The notes beneath the pieces were generated by a model. That model was not told the origin of the DNA, searched no databases, and saw only the letters and a list, made by a program, of their open reading frames with translations. A program made the translations under genes and the position numbers. 64,000 nt of DNA from Bacillus pumilus (GTDB taxonomy: Bacteria > Bacillota > Bacilli > Bacillales > Bacillaceae): positions 38,708 to 102,707 of the forward strand of contig NZ_NKHG01000111.1 in the NCBI RefSeq assembly GCF_002744245.1, written 5' to 3'. Positions 55,912-64,000 of the stretch are shown piece after piece; position 1 is the stretch's first letter; every line of letters begins with the position of its first letter.

Positions 55912-56589
55912 TTAAGATTCTTTGAACACTTCAGGTAACACCACAAACATGAGCGAGATGCTAAAGCCAATGACAAGTCCAAGCAGTGCCCGTTTTTTCG
56001 CTGACATGCCTTTATTGCCTTCATCAAGCACTTGGGCCTGGTCGACAATCTTTGCCTGCTTCATTCCGAGCTTTGTAGACTCCAATTCATATAAAAATCG
56101 TTCTTTATCCACTTTGGAATCATTGCTGACAGATTCGTCTTCAAGAGCGGATAATCTACTTTCAATGACCTGCTGTCTTTTCGTAAATAATGCTTTGTCT
56201 TGCTTGAGAAATGTATCTGACACCTGTTTCACTACAGCCAAGGCTCGATCCTTCTCAGCATCTGTGAATGACAGCTGTAATTGTGTATCTGATTGATTGT
56301 TGAGGATGAGGCGGTTTTTCACATCCTGCCTTTCCTCTTCCTTTACATCACTAAGTGCCTCATTCAGAAATGCATCGCTTTTTAATAGAGATGTCACTTC
56401 TGCCATATTGTTATACACCCCGTCATCATATTTACCAAGTGTCAGGGTAACAGCGGCTGTGTAACTAGACTGCTCTACTGCTCCTTTGGCAAAAAAGAAA
56501 CCAAAAGCGGCTAATACGACAGGTAGCAACACGAGCCATACGATATACTTTTTGATTCGCTTCCCTATTCTTAACATGAAACCAGACAT
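55912..56589 (-). CDS. tuaF: Wzz-like chain-length/export protein TuaF
   Basis: 225 residues from ATG 56589 (GGGAG 7 nt before; ATG 56595 is too close to it). N-terminal TM about 16-36, an external helical region (about 40-195), and C-terminal TM about 200-220: the polysaccharide co-polymerase plan, without a cytosolic kinase domain. It may set chain length of teichuronic acid with TuaE. Confidence 0.85.
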   Translation of the reverse strand: MSGFMLRIGKRIKKYIVWLVLLPVVLAAFGFFFAKGAVEQSSYTAAVTLTLGKYDDGVYNNMAEVTSLLKSDAFLNEALSDVKEEERQDVKNRLILNNQSDTQLQLSFTDAEKDRALAVVKQVSDTFLKQDKALFTKRQQVIESRLSALEDESVSNDSKVDKERFLYELESTKLGMKQAKIVDQAQVLDEGNKGMSAKKRALLGLVIGFSISLMFVVLPEVFKES

Positions 56590-56658
56590 GTTCATTCTCC
56601 CAACATTGACGTATTTGCTTTTTCACTAGTGTAGCCATACAAGCTCAGCATCACACGT

Positions 56659-58116
56659 TTACCGCAGCTTGAAACGTTGTTTATTTTTCAATATATTAGC
56701 CGCTGCGATCACCAGTCCTAAAAACACCCAATGGAAATATAAATTCGAGACGGAACTAGGACTGATACTTGAGACGAGAAAGCTCAGCATTGCAGCAAAT
56801 AGACCTTCAATGATCATTTTTGCTGATCTCGTGTCAGCTAATTGGTATTGTTTATACAGTGTGAACATGAGGTAGGTGTACACTAAGATATAGCCTAACA
56901 TGACCGCAAACCCAAAATTCGTCATCACCTCTAGCAGCCAATTGTGCACTTCAACGACTTGATCTGTATCAAAGATCGAAAAGTGGGCTAAGTAGTACGA
57001 CACGTTACCCGCACCTACCCCGAAGCCGTATGAATTCGTAAAGAAATGCCAAGCATTTTTGATCAAATTCGCTCTAGCAATGTTTGACGGGAGTGGTTCA
57101 CTAAAAGAATGCGCCACCTGAGAAGCGAGAAACAAGTCATAAAAGACCGAATAGATTTTGGCTGAAAAGACGGCAATCAATATGACACCAAGCCCGCCTG
57201 CTGCGATGAGTGACCATTTTTTTAAAAAGCGCGGCATCAGCAGCCACACATATATAGCCGCTCCTGCAACTATGCCAAGCAAGCTGGCGCGGGATTCTGT
57301 TAACAAAATGAGATACAAAGCAGAGATCGCTCCTAATAACCCAAACGCTTTGATATAACCATTTTTCATTTGTCGCATGCACGCCAGATATAAGAAAAAG
57401 CTAATGGATAAAAATGTCGCAAAATCATTTTGATTAAAGAATACAGCTGTAGGATAGTGCTGTTTGTACGCTGGTCCAAGATACAATGATGTATTCGGTA
57501 AATGGGCCAAGGTAAAGTGATTATAAAACCCGATCCCCATCACAAATACGGTCATGACGAGCCAAATGCTATAAAATGTCACAAGCTGATCCATCCGCTG
57601 TATGTACATGACCACAAGAAAGACAAACCCCATCCCCATCGCAAGCAGAGACATATATTTCAGACCATCTGTGACCGAATGAGCCCAAAGCAATGAGATG
57701 AGTCCGTAAAGAAACCATGCAGCGAAAAAACCGAGAATGCCTTTTACACGAAGATGTTGCCAATGCGATATGTACGTCCCCTTGTCTCTCATCCTCCAAA
57801 TCAATAAAGCAAAGACGACAATGAGCATAATGCGATAGAGAAAAAGACTAAAGAAACCGACACTAATAGAAAAAAAAGCGTTATTGAGAAAGGTGAATGC
57901 AATCAAAAGGTAAATAGCTGACATGAATATTTGCTCACCATTCATATATAGCTTCATCAATACTGCAGCTGCCACAAGTACTACAAGTAAAACCGGGATT
58001 GCCACCATCTTCTTTACCCCAACAGGCTGCATAGATGCCATTTGCACAAGCCAAATTCCTGCAGCAAACAAAATACATCCGAGCATGATTTGCCATGCTG
58101 TTTGTTTCACACTCAT
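56659..58116 (-). CDS. tuaE: Teichuronic acid polymerase TuaE (O-antigen ligase/Wzy-like)
   Basis: 485 residues with about 12 hydrophobic helices and a Wzy_C-type periplasmic loop (ARANLIKNAWHFFTNSYGFGVGAG near 340-365; VEVHNWLLEVMTNFG). It should polymerise flipped repeat units. ATG with GGAGG 9 nt before. It starts 39 bp after the epimerase gene, which in B. subtilis is not present between tuaD and tuaE. Confidence 0.9.
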   Translation of the reverse strand: MSVKQTAWQIMLGCILFAAGIWLVQMASMQPVGVKKMVAIPVLLVVLVAAAVLMKLYMNGEQIFMSAIYLLIAFTFLNNAFFSISVGFFSLFLYRIMLIVVFALLIWRMRDKGTYISHWQHLRVKGILGFFAAWFLYGLISLLWAHSVTDGLKYMSLLAMGMGFVFLVVMYIQRMDQLVTFYSIWLVMTVFVMGIGFYNHFTLAHLPNTSLYLGPAYKQHYPTAVFFNQNDFATFLSISFFLYLACMRQMKNGYIKAFGLLGAISALYLILLTESRASLLGIVAGAAIYVWLLMPRFLKKWSLIAAGGLGVILIAVFSAKIYSVFYDLFLASQVAHSFSEPLPSNIARANLIKNAWHFFTNSYGFGVGAGNVSYYLAHFSIFDTDQVVEVHNWLLEVMTNFGFAVMLGYILVYTYLMFTLYKQYQLADTRSAKMIIEGLFAAMLSFLVSSISPSSVSNLYFHWVFLGLVIAAANILKNKQRFKLR

Positions 58117-58155
58117 ACCCTTTTTCCTCCTAAGCCATCCATCCGATTTGAGGGA

Positions 58156-59085
58156 TTAAGCCTTTACTTCCTGTTCATAGTAGGAAATGGTACGTGCCAA
58201 ACCTTCTTGTAAAGTCACGACAGGCTCCCATGCTAAGACTCGTTTCGTATCCTCATTCGCCAATGTACTATGAACAATATCTCCTGCACGCTGCGGCTTG
58301 TAAATCGGTTCAAGATGTGATTTCGTCACTCGCTTCATCGTTTGAAACAGCTCATTGACAGTGATGGAATCACCACTCGAGATATTTAAACAAACGTTTG
58401 ATTGAGCTGATAAAGCTGCAACATTCGCTGCTGCTAGATCACCAACATAGATAAAATCTCTTGTTTGTTCCCCATCTCCGAAAATGACTGGTGCCTCATG
58501 CTTTGCAAACTGATCAGAAAAAATAGAGACAACCCCACCTTCGCCAAGTGCATCTTGACGCGGACCATATACATTGCTGTATCGCAGAATACAAGAATCC
58601 ACATGATAAAGTGATTTTGCCATTTCTAAGTATCGCTCTACTGTAAGCTTCGATAAGCCATAGGGTGAACCAGGCTGTAGTGGATGAGCTGTATCCACTG
58701 GCAGATAAACTGGGTCTCCGTAGACAGCTGCCGAAGAGGCAAATATCACCTTCTTGACACCAATCTCTGAAGCAGCTTTGATCACATGCAGAGATCCTTT
58801 AATATTCACTTCCTGATCATATATATAATCTTTGACCGATACTGCTACACTTACCTGTGCAGCAAGATGAATGATGTAGTCTGGTGCAATTTGTTTGATG
58901 ATTTCAACCACTTCTGGTTTTGTTATATCCTCTTCAATACATTGAACAGATAAATGGGCAATATTTTCCTTTCGACCTGTTGAAAAATTATCAAGCACGA
59001 TGGCCTCATATCCCTTTTCTATTAATTTTTCAACAGTATGTGAACCTATAAATCCACTACCTCCAGTAACCAATACTTTCTTCAT
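58156..59085 (-). CDS. NAD-dependent sugar-nucleotide epimerase/dehydratase
   Basis: 309 residues, extended SDR family. Seen: NAD motif GGSGFIGSH at 8-16, LDNFSTGR, the catalytic SSAAVYG Ser region and YGLSK (Tyr-x3-Lys), and substrate-site RYSNVYGPRQDALGEGGVVS, GDGEQTRDFIYVGDLAAAN. It resembles UDP-glucose 4-epimerases of the short bacterial type and UDP-GlcNAc/GlcA C4-epimerases. In this operon it could supply UDP-GalNAc or UDP-galacturonate from the pool next to TuaD. AGGAGG precedes the ATG. Not part of the eight-gene B. subtilis tua operon. Confidence 0.85.
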   Translation of the reverse strand: MKKVLVTGGSGFIGSHTVEKLIEKGYEAIVLDNFSTGRKENIAHLSVQCIEEDITKPEVVEIIKQIAPDYIIHLAAQVSVAVSVKDYIYDQEVNIKGSLHVIKAASEIGVKKVIFASSAAVYGDPVYLPVDTAHPLQPGSPYGLSKLTVERYLEMAKSLYHVDSCILRYSNVYGPRQDALGEGGVVSIFSDQFAKHEAPVIFGDGEQTRDFIYVGDLAAANVAALSAQSNVCLNISSGDSITVNELFQTMKRVTKSHLEPIYKPQRAGDIVHSTLANEDTKRVLAWEPVVTLQEGLARTISYYEQEVKA

Positions 59086-59102
59086 CCAAGTTTCCTCCTA
59101 AA

Positions 59103-60437
59103 TCAAGCTTCTAATAACATCTTAACATCCTGTACATGAGGACGACCGATTGAATGATAAATAAAGCCGTTTTTTCTCATTTGATCTGGTTCAAATACAT
59201 TGCGTCCATCGATGATGACAGGACGTTGAAGAAGACTTCTGACTTTCTCCATATCCATTTTTAATACTTCTTCCCATTCAGTCAAGATTAAACAAGCATC
59301 TGAATTCTCTATTGTTTGATATAGATTGTTGCTAAATATCGTCTGGTTTCCAAGGATCTCCTTCGCTTCTAAGTGAGCAATTGGATCGTACGCTTTTACG
59401 TAAGCTCCCAGATCTAGTAGCATAGGAATAATATCAAGGGCTGGAGAGGATCTTAAATCATTTGTATTAGGTTTAAATGCCAACCCTAATACCGAAATGG
59501 TTTTTCCTTTTATTTCACCATAGACATCCATCAATTTTTTTACAAGATACGCTCGTTGATGTGTATTTGTTTCAACAACTGATTCAATTAGTTTAAAACG
59601 ATAGCCTACTGTTTCAGCTATTTTTAATAGTGCCTTGGTATCTTTCGGGAAACAGGAACCTCCAAATCCGACTCCAGCTTTCAAAAACTTCTGCCCAATC
59701 CGGCTATCTAGGCCAACACCTTCTGATACTTTCTCAACATCTGCACCCACTCGATCACAAATGTTGGCAATATCATTGATAAAGGAAATTTTGGTTGCAA
59801 GCATTGCATTTGCAGCGTATTTAATCATCTCTGCACTTTCTAAATTGGTTTCAACCACTGCTGTTTGAAATGGTTCATGTAACTCCTTAATGATCTCCAA
59901 TGCATGAGAACTTGTAGACCCGATGACAACTCGCTCCATTCTCATCGTATCTTTAATAGCAGAGCCTTCTCGAAGGAATTCAGGATTTGACACAACGTCG
60001 AAGGGGTATTTGCTTCGTGAAGCTTTCTCTACAATGGCTTTCACAAGACGACCCGTCCCCACTGGCACCGTACTTTTATTCACAATGACTTTGTATCCAT
60101 TCAATGATTCACCAACAGTTTGAGCAACTGCTTTCACGTAAGTTAAATCCGCTTCCCCCTGCGGTGTCATTGGTGTGCCTACAGCAATATAAATAATCTC
60201 TGATTCTCGAATCGCAGCAGGAATATTGGTTGTAAAACACAGTCTTCCTTCTTCTGTATTCTTTTCAATCAATTCCTTTAAACCAGGTTCATAAATTGGA
60301 ACGACACCACTTTTTAAGCTGTTGATTTTTGATTCATCGATGTCACAGCAGATGACGCGATTTCCGATATCAGCAAAACAAGTACCCGATACTAACCCGA
60401 CATACCCTGTTCCAATCACAGCAATTTTCTTCAACAT
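59103..60437 (-). CDS. tuaD: UDP-glucose 6-dehydrogenase TuaD
   Basis: 444 residues (461 in B. subtilis; the C-terminal tail is shorter). Oxidises UDP-glucose to UDP-glucuronate with two NAD+. Seen: GTGYVGLVSG at 9-18, VGTPMTPQGEADL, SNPEFLREGSAI, and catalytic Cys in GFGGSCFPKDT; the C-terminal domain has LGLAFKPNTNDLRSSPAL and IIDGRNVF. In B. subtilis activity depends on tyrosine phosphorylation. GAGAGGATG precedes the start. Confidence 0.95.
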   Translation of the reverse strand: MLKKIAVIGTGYVGLVSGTCFADIGNRVICCDIDESKINSLKSGVVPIYEPGLKELIEKNTEEGRLCFTTNIPAAIRESEIIYIAVGTPMTPQGEADLTYVKAVAQTVGESLNGYKVIVNKSTVPVGTGRLVKAIVEKASRSKYPFDVVSNPEFLREGSAIKDTMRMERVVIGSTSSHALEIIKELHEPFQTAVVETNLESAEMIKYAANAMLATKISFINDIANICDRVGADVEKVSEGVGLDSRIGQKFLKAGVGFGGSCFPKDTKALLKIAETVGYRFKLIESVVETNTHQRAYLVKKLMDVYGEIKGKTISVLGLAFKPNTNDLRSSPALDIIPMLLDLGAYVKAYDPIAHLEAKEILGNQTIFSNNLYQTIENSDACLILTEWEEVLKMDMEKVRSLLQRPVIIDGRNVFEPDQMRKNGFIYHSIGRPHVQDVKMLLEA

Positions 60438-60512
60438 TCTTCATCCTCTCAGTAAAAGCATATTGTCCGTTCCAAACTGTTTATCTATCAGTCTTTGCAC
60501 ATTTCATCCTGT

Positions 60513-61697
60513 TTAAACGATGGATGTTGATTGATTCAGCACCTTTTCATATTGCTGAATGAGATGCTTCGCATTATGTGAAGATGAATATTCTGTATGG
60601 ACGATGTGGTGAAGATCGTTCTTCACTTGCTCATTCCATTTATTTTCATAAAGGTAGGCATGAATGGACTCTTTCAGCTGACTTGTTGAACGCGGTTCAA
60701 TGAGCAGGTGTTGATAGGTCGAAAATAATGACGGTAGACCACCTACTCGTGTCGCAATGACAGGTACCTTTAAAGCGAGCGCCTCAAGGACGACGGTCGG
60801 CATTCCTTCACTATAGGAAGGAAGTGCAAACAGATCCGCTGCCATTAGGTAGTCTTTCACCTGATCATTTGGCACCTGACCTGGGAGTATAAGCGATTCC
60901 CCAGCTCGTTCAGTCAGTTCCTTTGCAAGTGGTCCTTTTCCGACACAGACCGCTTTCACACCATCCATCCCACTGACAGCATCAGCTAATTCAAGCAAGC
61001 CTTTCTCTTTGACTAAGCGCCCGACAAAGACAACGAGCTTGTCGTGAAGCGGTAAACCTAACTGCTTTCTGATGTCTTCTTTATTTCCATGCGTTTTAGA
61101 AAATGACTTGAGCGGAATACCGAGCGGGAGAAATTGTGCTTCCACCTTTGTCATGTCATGAGTCTTTTTTGCCAGCTCCTCACTCACTGTCAGAACAGCA
61201 GACGCCTGTTTCACCGCTGTCTCAAAGGCTGCAAGCGCCCCTTTGCTATAGCGGGGATACACGTTGACATCACTGCCGTGCAAGGTCAGAAGATAAGGAA
61301 TATGAGCTTCTTTTTGTATGACGGCAGCTGCTCCACCGGACGGCATGGCAAAGTGCGCATGGATAAAATCTGGTGACAGCTGATGACGCTGCATTGCGCG
61401 CAGAACAGCAGCTGCTATTCGTTTACTCGGCTGTGCCCATTTCAGCTGTCCCGGTAATGCTGTATAGGACGGCCTATGAACCGTCACACCACACCGCACT
61501 TCCTGTGCTGGCAAATCTCTTTTCTGCCGATAGGATGCCTTGAGCATCCGTAAGACAGGCGGATTCACTGGATTGGGACAAATGACTGTCACTTCTATTC
61601 CTTGCTTGAGAAGTTCCTGCACTTGCGTTTCATGAAAGACGCCCTCACTCGGATGTTTTTCACTTGGATATACACTTGTCAGCCATAGCACCTTCAT
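60513..61697 (-). CDS. tuaC: Teichuronic acid glycosyltransferase TuaC (GT4)
   Basis: 394 residues, GT-B fold. N-terminal acceptor domain WLTSVYPSEKHPSEGVFHETQ, HAHFAMPSGGAAAVI; donor domain VVFVGRLVKEKGLLEL, and the family motif PSYSEGMPTVVLEALALKVPVIAT (E-x7-E). Overlaps the tuaB stop by 4 nt, AGAGG before. Downstream of tuaB, upstream of tuaD with a 75-bp gap. Confidence 0.92.
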   Translation of the reverse strand: MKVLWLTSVYPSEKHPSEGVFHETQVQELLKQGIEVTVICPNPVNPPVLRMLKASYRQKRDLPAQEVRCGVTVHRPSYTALPGQLKWAQPSKRIAAAVLRAMQRHQLSPDFIHAHFAMPSGGAAAVIQKEAHIPYLLTLHGSDVNVYPRYSKGALAAFETAVKQASAVLTVSEELAKKTHDMTKVEAQFLPLGIPLKSFSKTHGNKEDIRKQLGLPLHDKLVVFVGRLVKEKGLLELADAVSGMDGVKAVCVGKGPLAKELTERAGESLILPGQVPNDQVKDYLMAADLFALPSYSEGMPTVVLEALALKVPVIATRVGGLPSLFSTYQHLLIEPRSTSQLKESIHAYLYENKWNEQVKNDLHHIVHTEYSSSHNAKHLIQQYEKVLNQSTSIV

Positions 61698-63145
61698 GAC
61701 GAACGACCTCTTCTCAATAATTTTCCTGCAACCTGCGGATACATTTTAACGAGCAGCAGGCCATACAAAGCAGCACTTAAAGAAATAGTCAGCAGTAATT
61801 GAAGCGAAACATCTGCTGACGTCAGCTTCATTCCTTGATGTAAAACCACAGCACAGGCGGCCATCAACAGCGTCATAGCAGCAGGCTTTCCGAGTGATTT
61901 TAGATACACCTTCATATCAAGCTGAATCACGTAAGCCATGAGCCATCTGCCAACAATGAAATTCAGTAGACTGACACCTGAGTAAATCCAAGCGACAGTC
62001 AACAGACTGCCTGTACTGACTCCTGCATATAACGCGCATCCATATATGATGAGCATGCCTGTATCCCAATAAAAGGCTAGATCCGCTCTTCCTTTTGCAA
62101 GGAGTATTGAACCGTTTGGATTCATTAGCACACGCAGAAGACCGACGATGCACAAAATATTGAGAACAGGAACTGCTACTAACCATTTCTCTCCAAACAC
62201 AACTTCTATAAAGCTATCTGATACAGCAGCGAGGCCGATTAATAAAGGAAAACTAATCAGTGCGAGCATATTCGTCATGCTTAGAAAACCCTCACGCAGC
62301 ATCGAGTGATCACGCTGACTCTTTGCAAAAACAGGGAAAGCTACTCTCGTTACAATTGGATTGATTTTCAGCACGGGGATCGTCACAATTTGATAGGCCA
62401 AGCTGTAAATACCTAACGCCTCCGCTCCAAGAAACCGTCCGATTAAAATCATGTCAATGTTAGATCCTGCTCGATTAACTAGCCTAGATGCTAGCTGGAA
62501 AACACCGAATGAGAAAAATTCTTTCACTTCTCCTAATGCAAAAACTGGTGCTGGACGCCACTTCTTCCAATAAGCCGCTGCATACAATAGACCTTTTCCT
62601 GATTGCAGCAGCACTTGAGATGTGACATAGGCAACAATCGGATTGATGAAAAAGGCAAGAATGAGTAACACGAGCAGCGATATGATGGTCGCAATCGCTT
62701 CAATGGTACTTAATGTTTTAAAAGCTAAGTCTTTTTGCATCATATATTGGTATTGCTGACCAATTGGAGCAATCAGAAACATAATCGATAATAGCTTGAG
62801 CAGACCTTCTAGCTCAGGCCGGGCATAAAAGGCGGCAATCATTGGGCTTACAAGGATAAGTAAACAAAACAAAACAATACCTGTGAGTAAGTTGATCCAA
62901 TATAATGTAGATAATTGACGTTCCGTCGTTTGTTCCTTTTGAATGATCGCTGCACCGATGCCTAGATCAAGTAAAATCTGCGTAAATATTGTGACAGTTG
63001 TGATCATGCCAACGAGCCCAAACTCTTTAAGGGACATCACGTTCCCTAAAAAGGCGAACTGTGCAATTTGGATGATGGTAATGATCAATGCGGACAAGCT
63101 TGTCCATTTTGCCCCGCCTAGCATGCGATTTTTCATACTTGCCAT
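61694..63145 (-). CDS. tuaB: Teichuronic acid repeat-unit flippase TuaB (Wzx-like, MOP superfamily)
   Basis: 483 residues, same length as B. subtilis TuaB. About 14 hydrophobic helices; MVIMPAR-type MOP signs include GGAKWTSLSALIITI, FGLVGMITTVTIFTQILLDLG and GSNIDMILIGRFLGAEALGIYSLAYQ divided at turns. Moves lipid-linked repeat units across the membrane. ATG with AGGGAAG 6 nt before; it follows the tuaA remnant by 19 bp. Confidence 0.93.
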   Translation of the reverse strand: MASMKNRMLGGAKWTSLSALIITIIQIAQFAFLGNVMSLKEFGLVGMITTVTIFTQILLDLGIGAAIIQKEQTTERQLSTLYWINLLTGIVLFCLLILVSPMIAAFYARPELEGLLKLLSIMFLIAPIGQQYQYMMQKDLAFKTLSTIEAIATIISLLVLLILAFFINPIVAYVTSQVLLQSGKGLLYAAAYWKKWRPAPVFALGEVKEFFSFGVFQLASRLVNRAGSNIDMILIGRFLGAEALGIYSLAYQIVTIPVLKINPIVTRVAFPVFAKSQRDHSMLREGFLSMTNMLALISFPLLIGLAAVSDSFIEVVFGEKWLVAVPVLNILCIVGLLRVLMNPNGSILLAKGRADLAFYWDTGMLIIYGCALYAGVSTGSLLTVAWIYSGVSLLNFIVGRWLMAYVIQLDMKVYLKSLGKPAAMTLLMAACAVVLHQGMKLTSADVSLQLLLTISLSAALYGLLLVKMYPQVAGKLLRRGRSS

Positions 63146-63164
63146 TTCTCTTCCCTACTTTACT

Positions 63165-63812
63165 TATCTGGCTCCGTCACCAGTCATGATGACTTTTAAC
63201 GTTTTTACCATAATCTTCGTGTCAAGAGAAAATGTCAAGTTTTGAATATACGGATAATTTTTCACTTGGGCTCATTTCATATCCTCCATTTACTTGAGCA
63301 AGACCTGTCAGTCCCGGTTTCACCGCCAGCCTTTTTGTAAAGCCCGGAATCGTCCGATGAAACTCTGCGGTAAACATCGGTCTTTCTGGCCGTGGACCTA
63401 CGATACTCATTTCTCCTTTTAACACGTTGATAAATTGTGGCAGTTCATCAATCCTTGTTTTTCGGATGAACGCCCCCACTTTGGTGACACGCGGGTCATT
63501 TTTTTGTGCCCATTTCGCTCCTCCGCTTTCTGCGTCGGTTCTCATCGATCTGAGCTTCCATAATTTAAAGTAAACACCGTCTTTCCCGACCCTCTCCTGC
63601 ATATAAAAGGCTGGCCCTGGTGTTTCTAACTTAATCAAAAGGGCAAACAGCAAAATGATTGGCGTACTTAACATCAATCCGATGAATGAGAACATTAAAT
63701 CTATGAAACGTTTTGCAAATAAATAACGAACCATATGTTCTGTTAAGGCAAAAGAGTGGTTTCGTCTCACTTCAAATTCTCTGTAAAGATTCATCGCTTT
63801 CTCTGCACTCAC
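63165..63812 (-). pseudogene. tuaA: Undecaprenyl-phosphate sugar phosphotransferase TuaA, frame broken near the 3' end
   Basis: First enzyme of teichuronic acid synthesis (bacterial sugar transferase family). From GTG 63812 the frame gives a TM helix (about 38-58), [49 protein letters not shown] and VGPRPERP, and GLTGLAQVNGGYEMSPSEKL. Then the expected D-x-x-Y stretch is missing and the frame stops at 63222. Another frame continues from about 63253 as YIQNLTFSLDTKIM and VKTLKVIMTGDGAR to a stop at 63165, just before tuaB. About 11 bp seem lost after TTATCCG. Whether the truncated protein keeps activity is open. Confidence 0.8.
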
Positions 63813-63894
63813 TGACCTGCACCTCACCATTCAAAGAGTTGTTGTGTAAAGAGATGTTCTATGAAAGTCAGTTTAGCAGAGCAACATTAAGCAA

Positions 63895-63931
63895 ATGTAA
63901 ATGGGCTGTTAAGTCTTGTAAAATTGTGTTA
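63895..63931 (-). promoter_or_regulatory. PhoP box array upstream of tuaA
   Basis: Minus strand: four TT(A/T)ACA repeats, TTAACA (63926-63931), TTTACA (63916-63921), TTAACA (63906-63911) and TTTACA (63895-63900), spaced 10-11 bp. This is the tandem PhoP~P binding layout of B. subtilis Pho promoters, and the tua operon is a known Pho member. The last repeat would double as the -35 region; the -10 is not clear. Confidence 0.88.
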
Positions 63932-63970
63932 AGAATATGCACTTATATCAAGTTATGCCCTTTTCAACGT

Positions 63971-63997
63971 AAAAAAGACCCGCAATCTGCGGGTCTT
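63971..63997 (-). terminator. Intrinsic terminator of a gene beyond the right edge
   Basis: AAGACCCGCA and TGCGGGTCTT form a 10-bp stem, followed on the minus strand by TTTTTT. It insulates the tua promoter from an upstream minus-strand gene outside the window. Confidence 0.85.
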
Positions 63998-64000
63998 GGT

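Noticed and set aside
1..64000. CRISPR arrays, insertion sequences, prophage or attachment sites
   Set aside because: No regularly spaced repeats, transposase frames, terminal inverted repeats or phage structural genes were found on either strand.

Overview
The window looks like a chromosomal segment of a Bacillus species close to B. subtilis, most probably of the B. pumilus/safensis/altitudinis group. That placement is an inference from protein similarity and gene order remembered from B. subtilis; no search was run. The backbone follows the B. subtilis order uvrAB-csbA-yvkCBA ... minJ-swrA-ctpB-ftsXE-cccB-yvjA-prfB-secA-hpf-fliTSD-flaG-csrA-fliW-yviE-flgLKNM-yvyF-comF-degV-degUS-yvyE-tagV-tagO-tua, with insertions, losses and decayed genes relative to that order. 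No rRNA, tRNA, IS element, prophage or CRISPR array was seen.

Layout. 1-4.7 kb: SOS excision repair (uvrA cut by the window edge, uvrB with a consensus LexA box) and csbA. 4.9-9.5 kb: a plus-strand module with a rifampicin-phosphotransferase-like enzyme, a TetR regulator and an MFS exporter, preceded by a perfect 26-bp palindrome next to the -10 element. 9.8-16.3 kb: a tightly coupled operon of a YVTN-propeller lipoprotein, an OmpR-type regulator and a sensor kinase, then a membrane glycosyltransferase pair (ykcB/ykcC-like). 16.3-18.0 kb: an amino-acid permease under a T-box whose specifier reads CTC (Leu). 18.0-19.3 kb: a nitroreductase divergent from an HxlR-type redox regulator.

19.3-35.5 kb: division, motility and envelope genes (minJ, swrA, ctpB, a TauE/SafE permease, an EnvC-like M23 hydrolase, ftsX, ftsE), cccB, a YitT protein, a hydrolase, an M3 peptidase, prfB with its programmed frameshift, secA and hpf. 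35.7-45.1 kb: flagellar genes. A chemoreceptor next to fliT is a pseudogene, and hag, which lies between flaG and csrA in B. subtilis, is absent from that position. SigD promoters can be read for swrA, flaG and flgM. 45.1-53.8 kb: the comF operon, degV, degS-degU, yvyE, the LCP transferase tagV and tagO.

53.9-63.9 kb: the teichuronic acid operon on the minus strand (tuaA to tuaH), with an additional NAD-dependent epimerase between tuaD and tuaE. Four PhoP-type repeats stand upstream of tuaA, which fits induction by phosphate limitation. The tuaA reading frame is broken near its 3' end, so the first membrane step of the pathway may be impaired in this strain. The segment thus joins wall polymer synthesis, motility, competence and the DegS-DegU/SwrA control layer.
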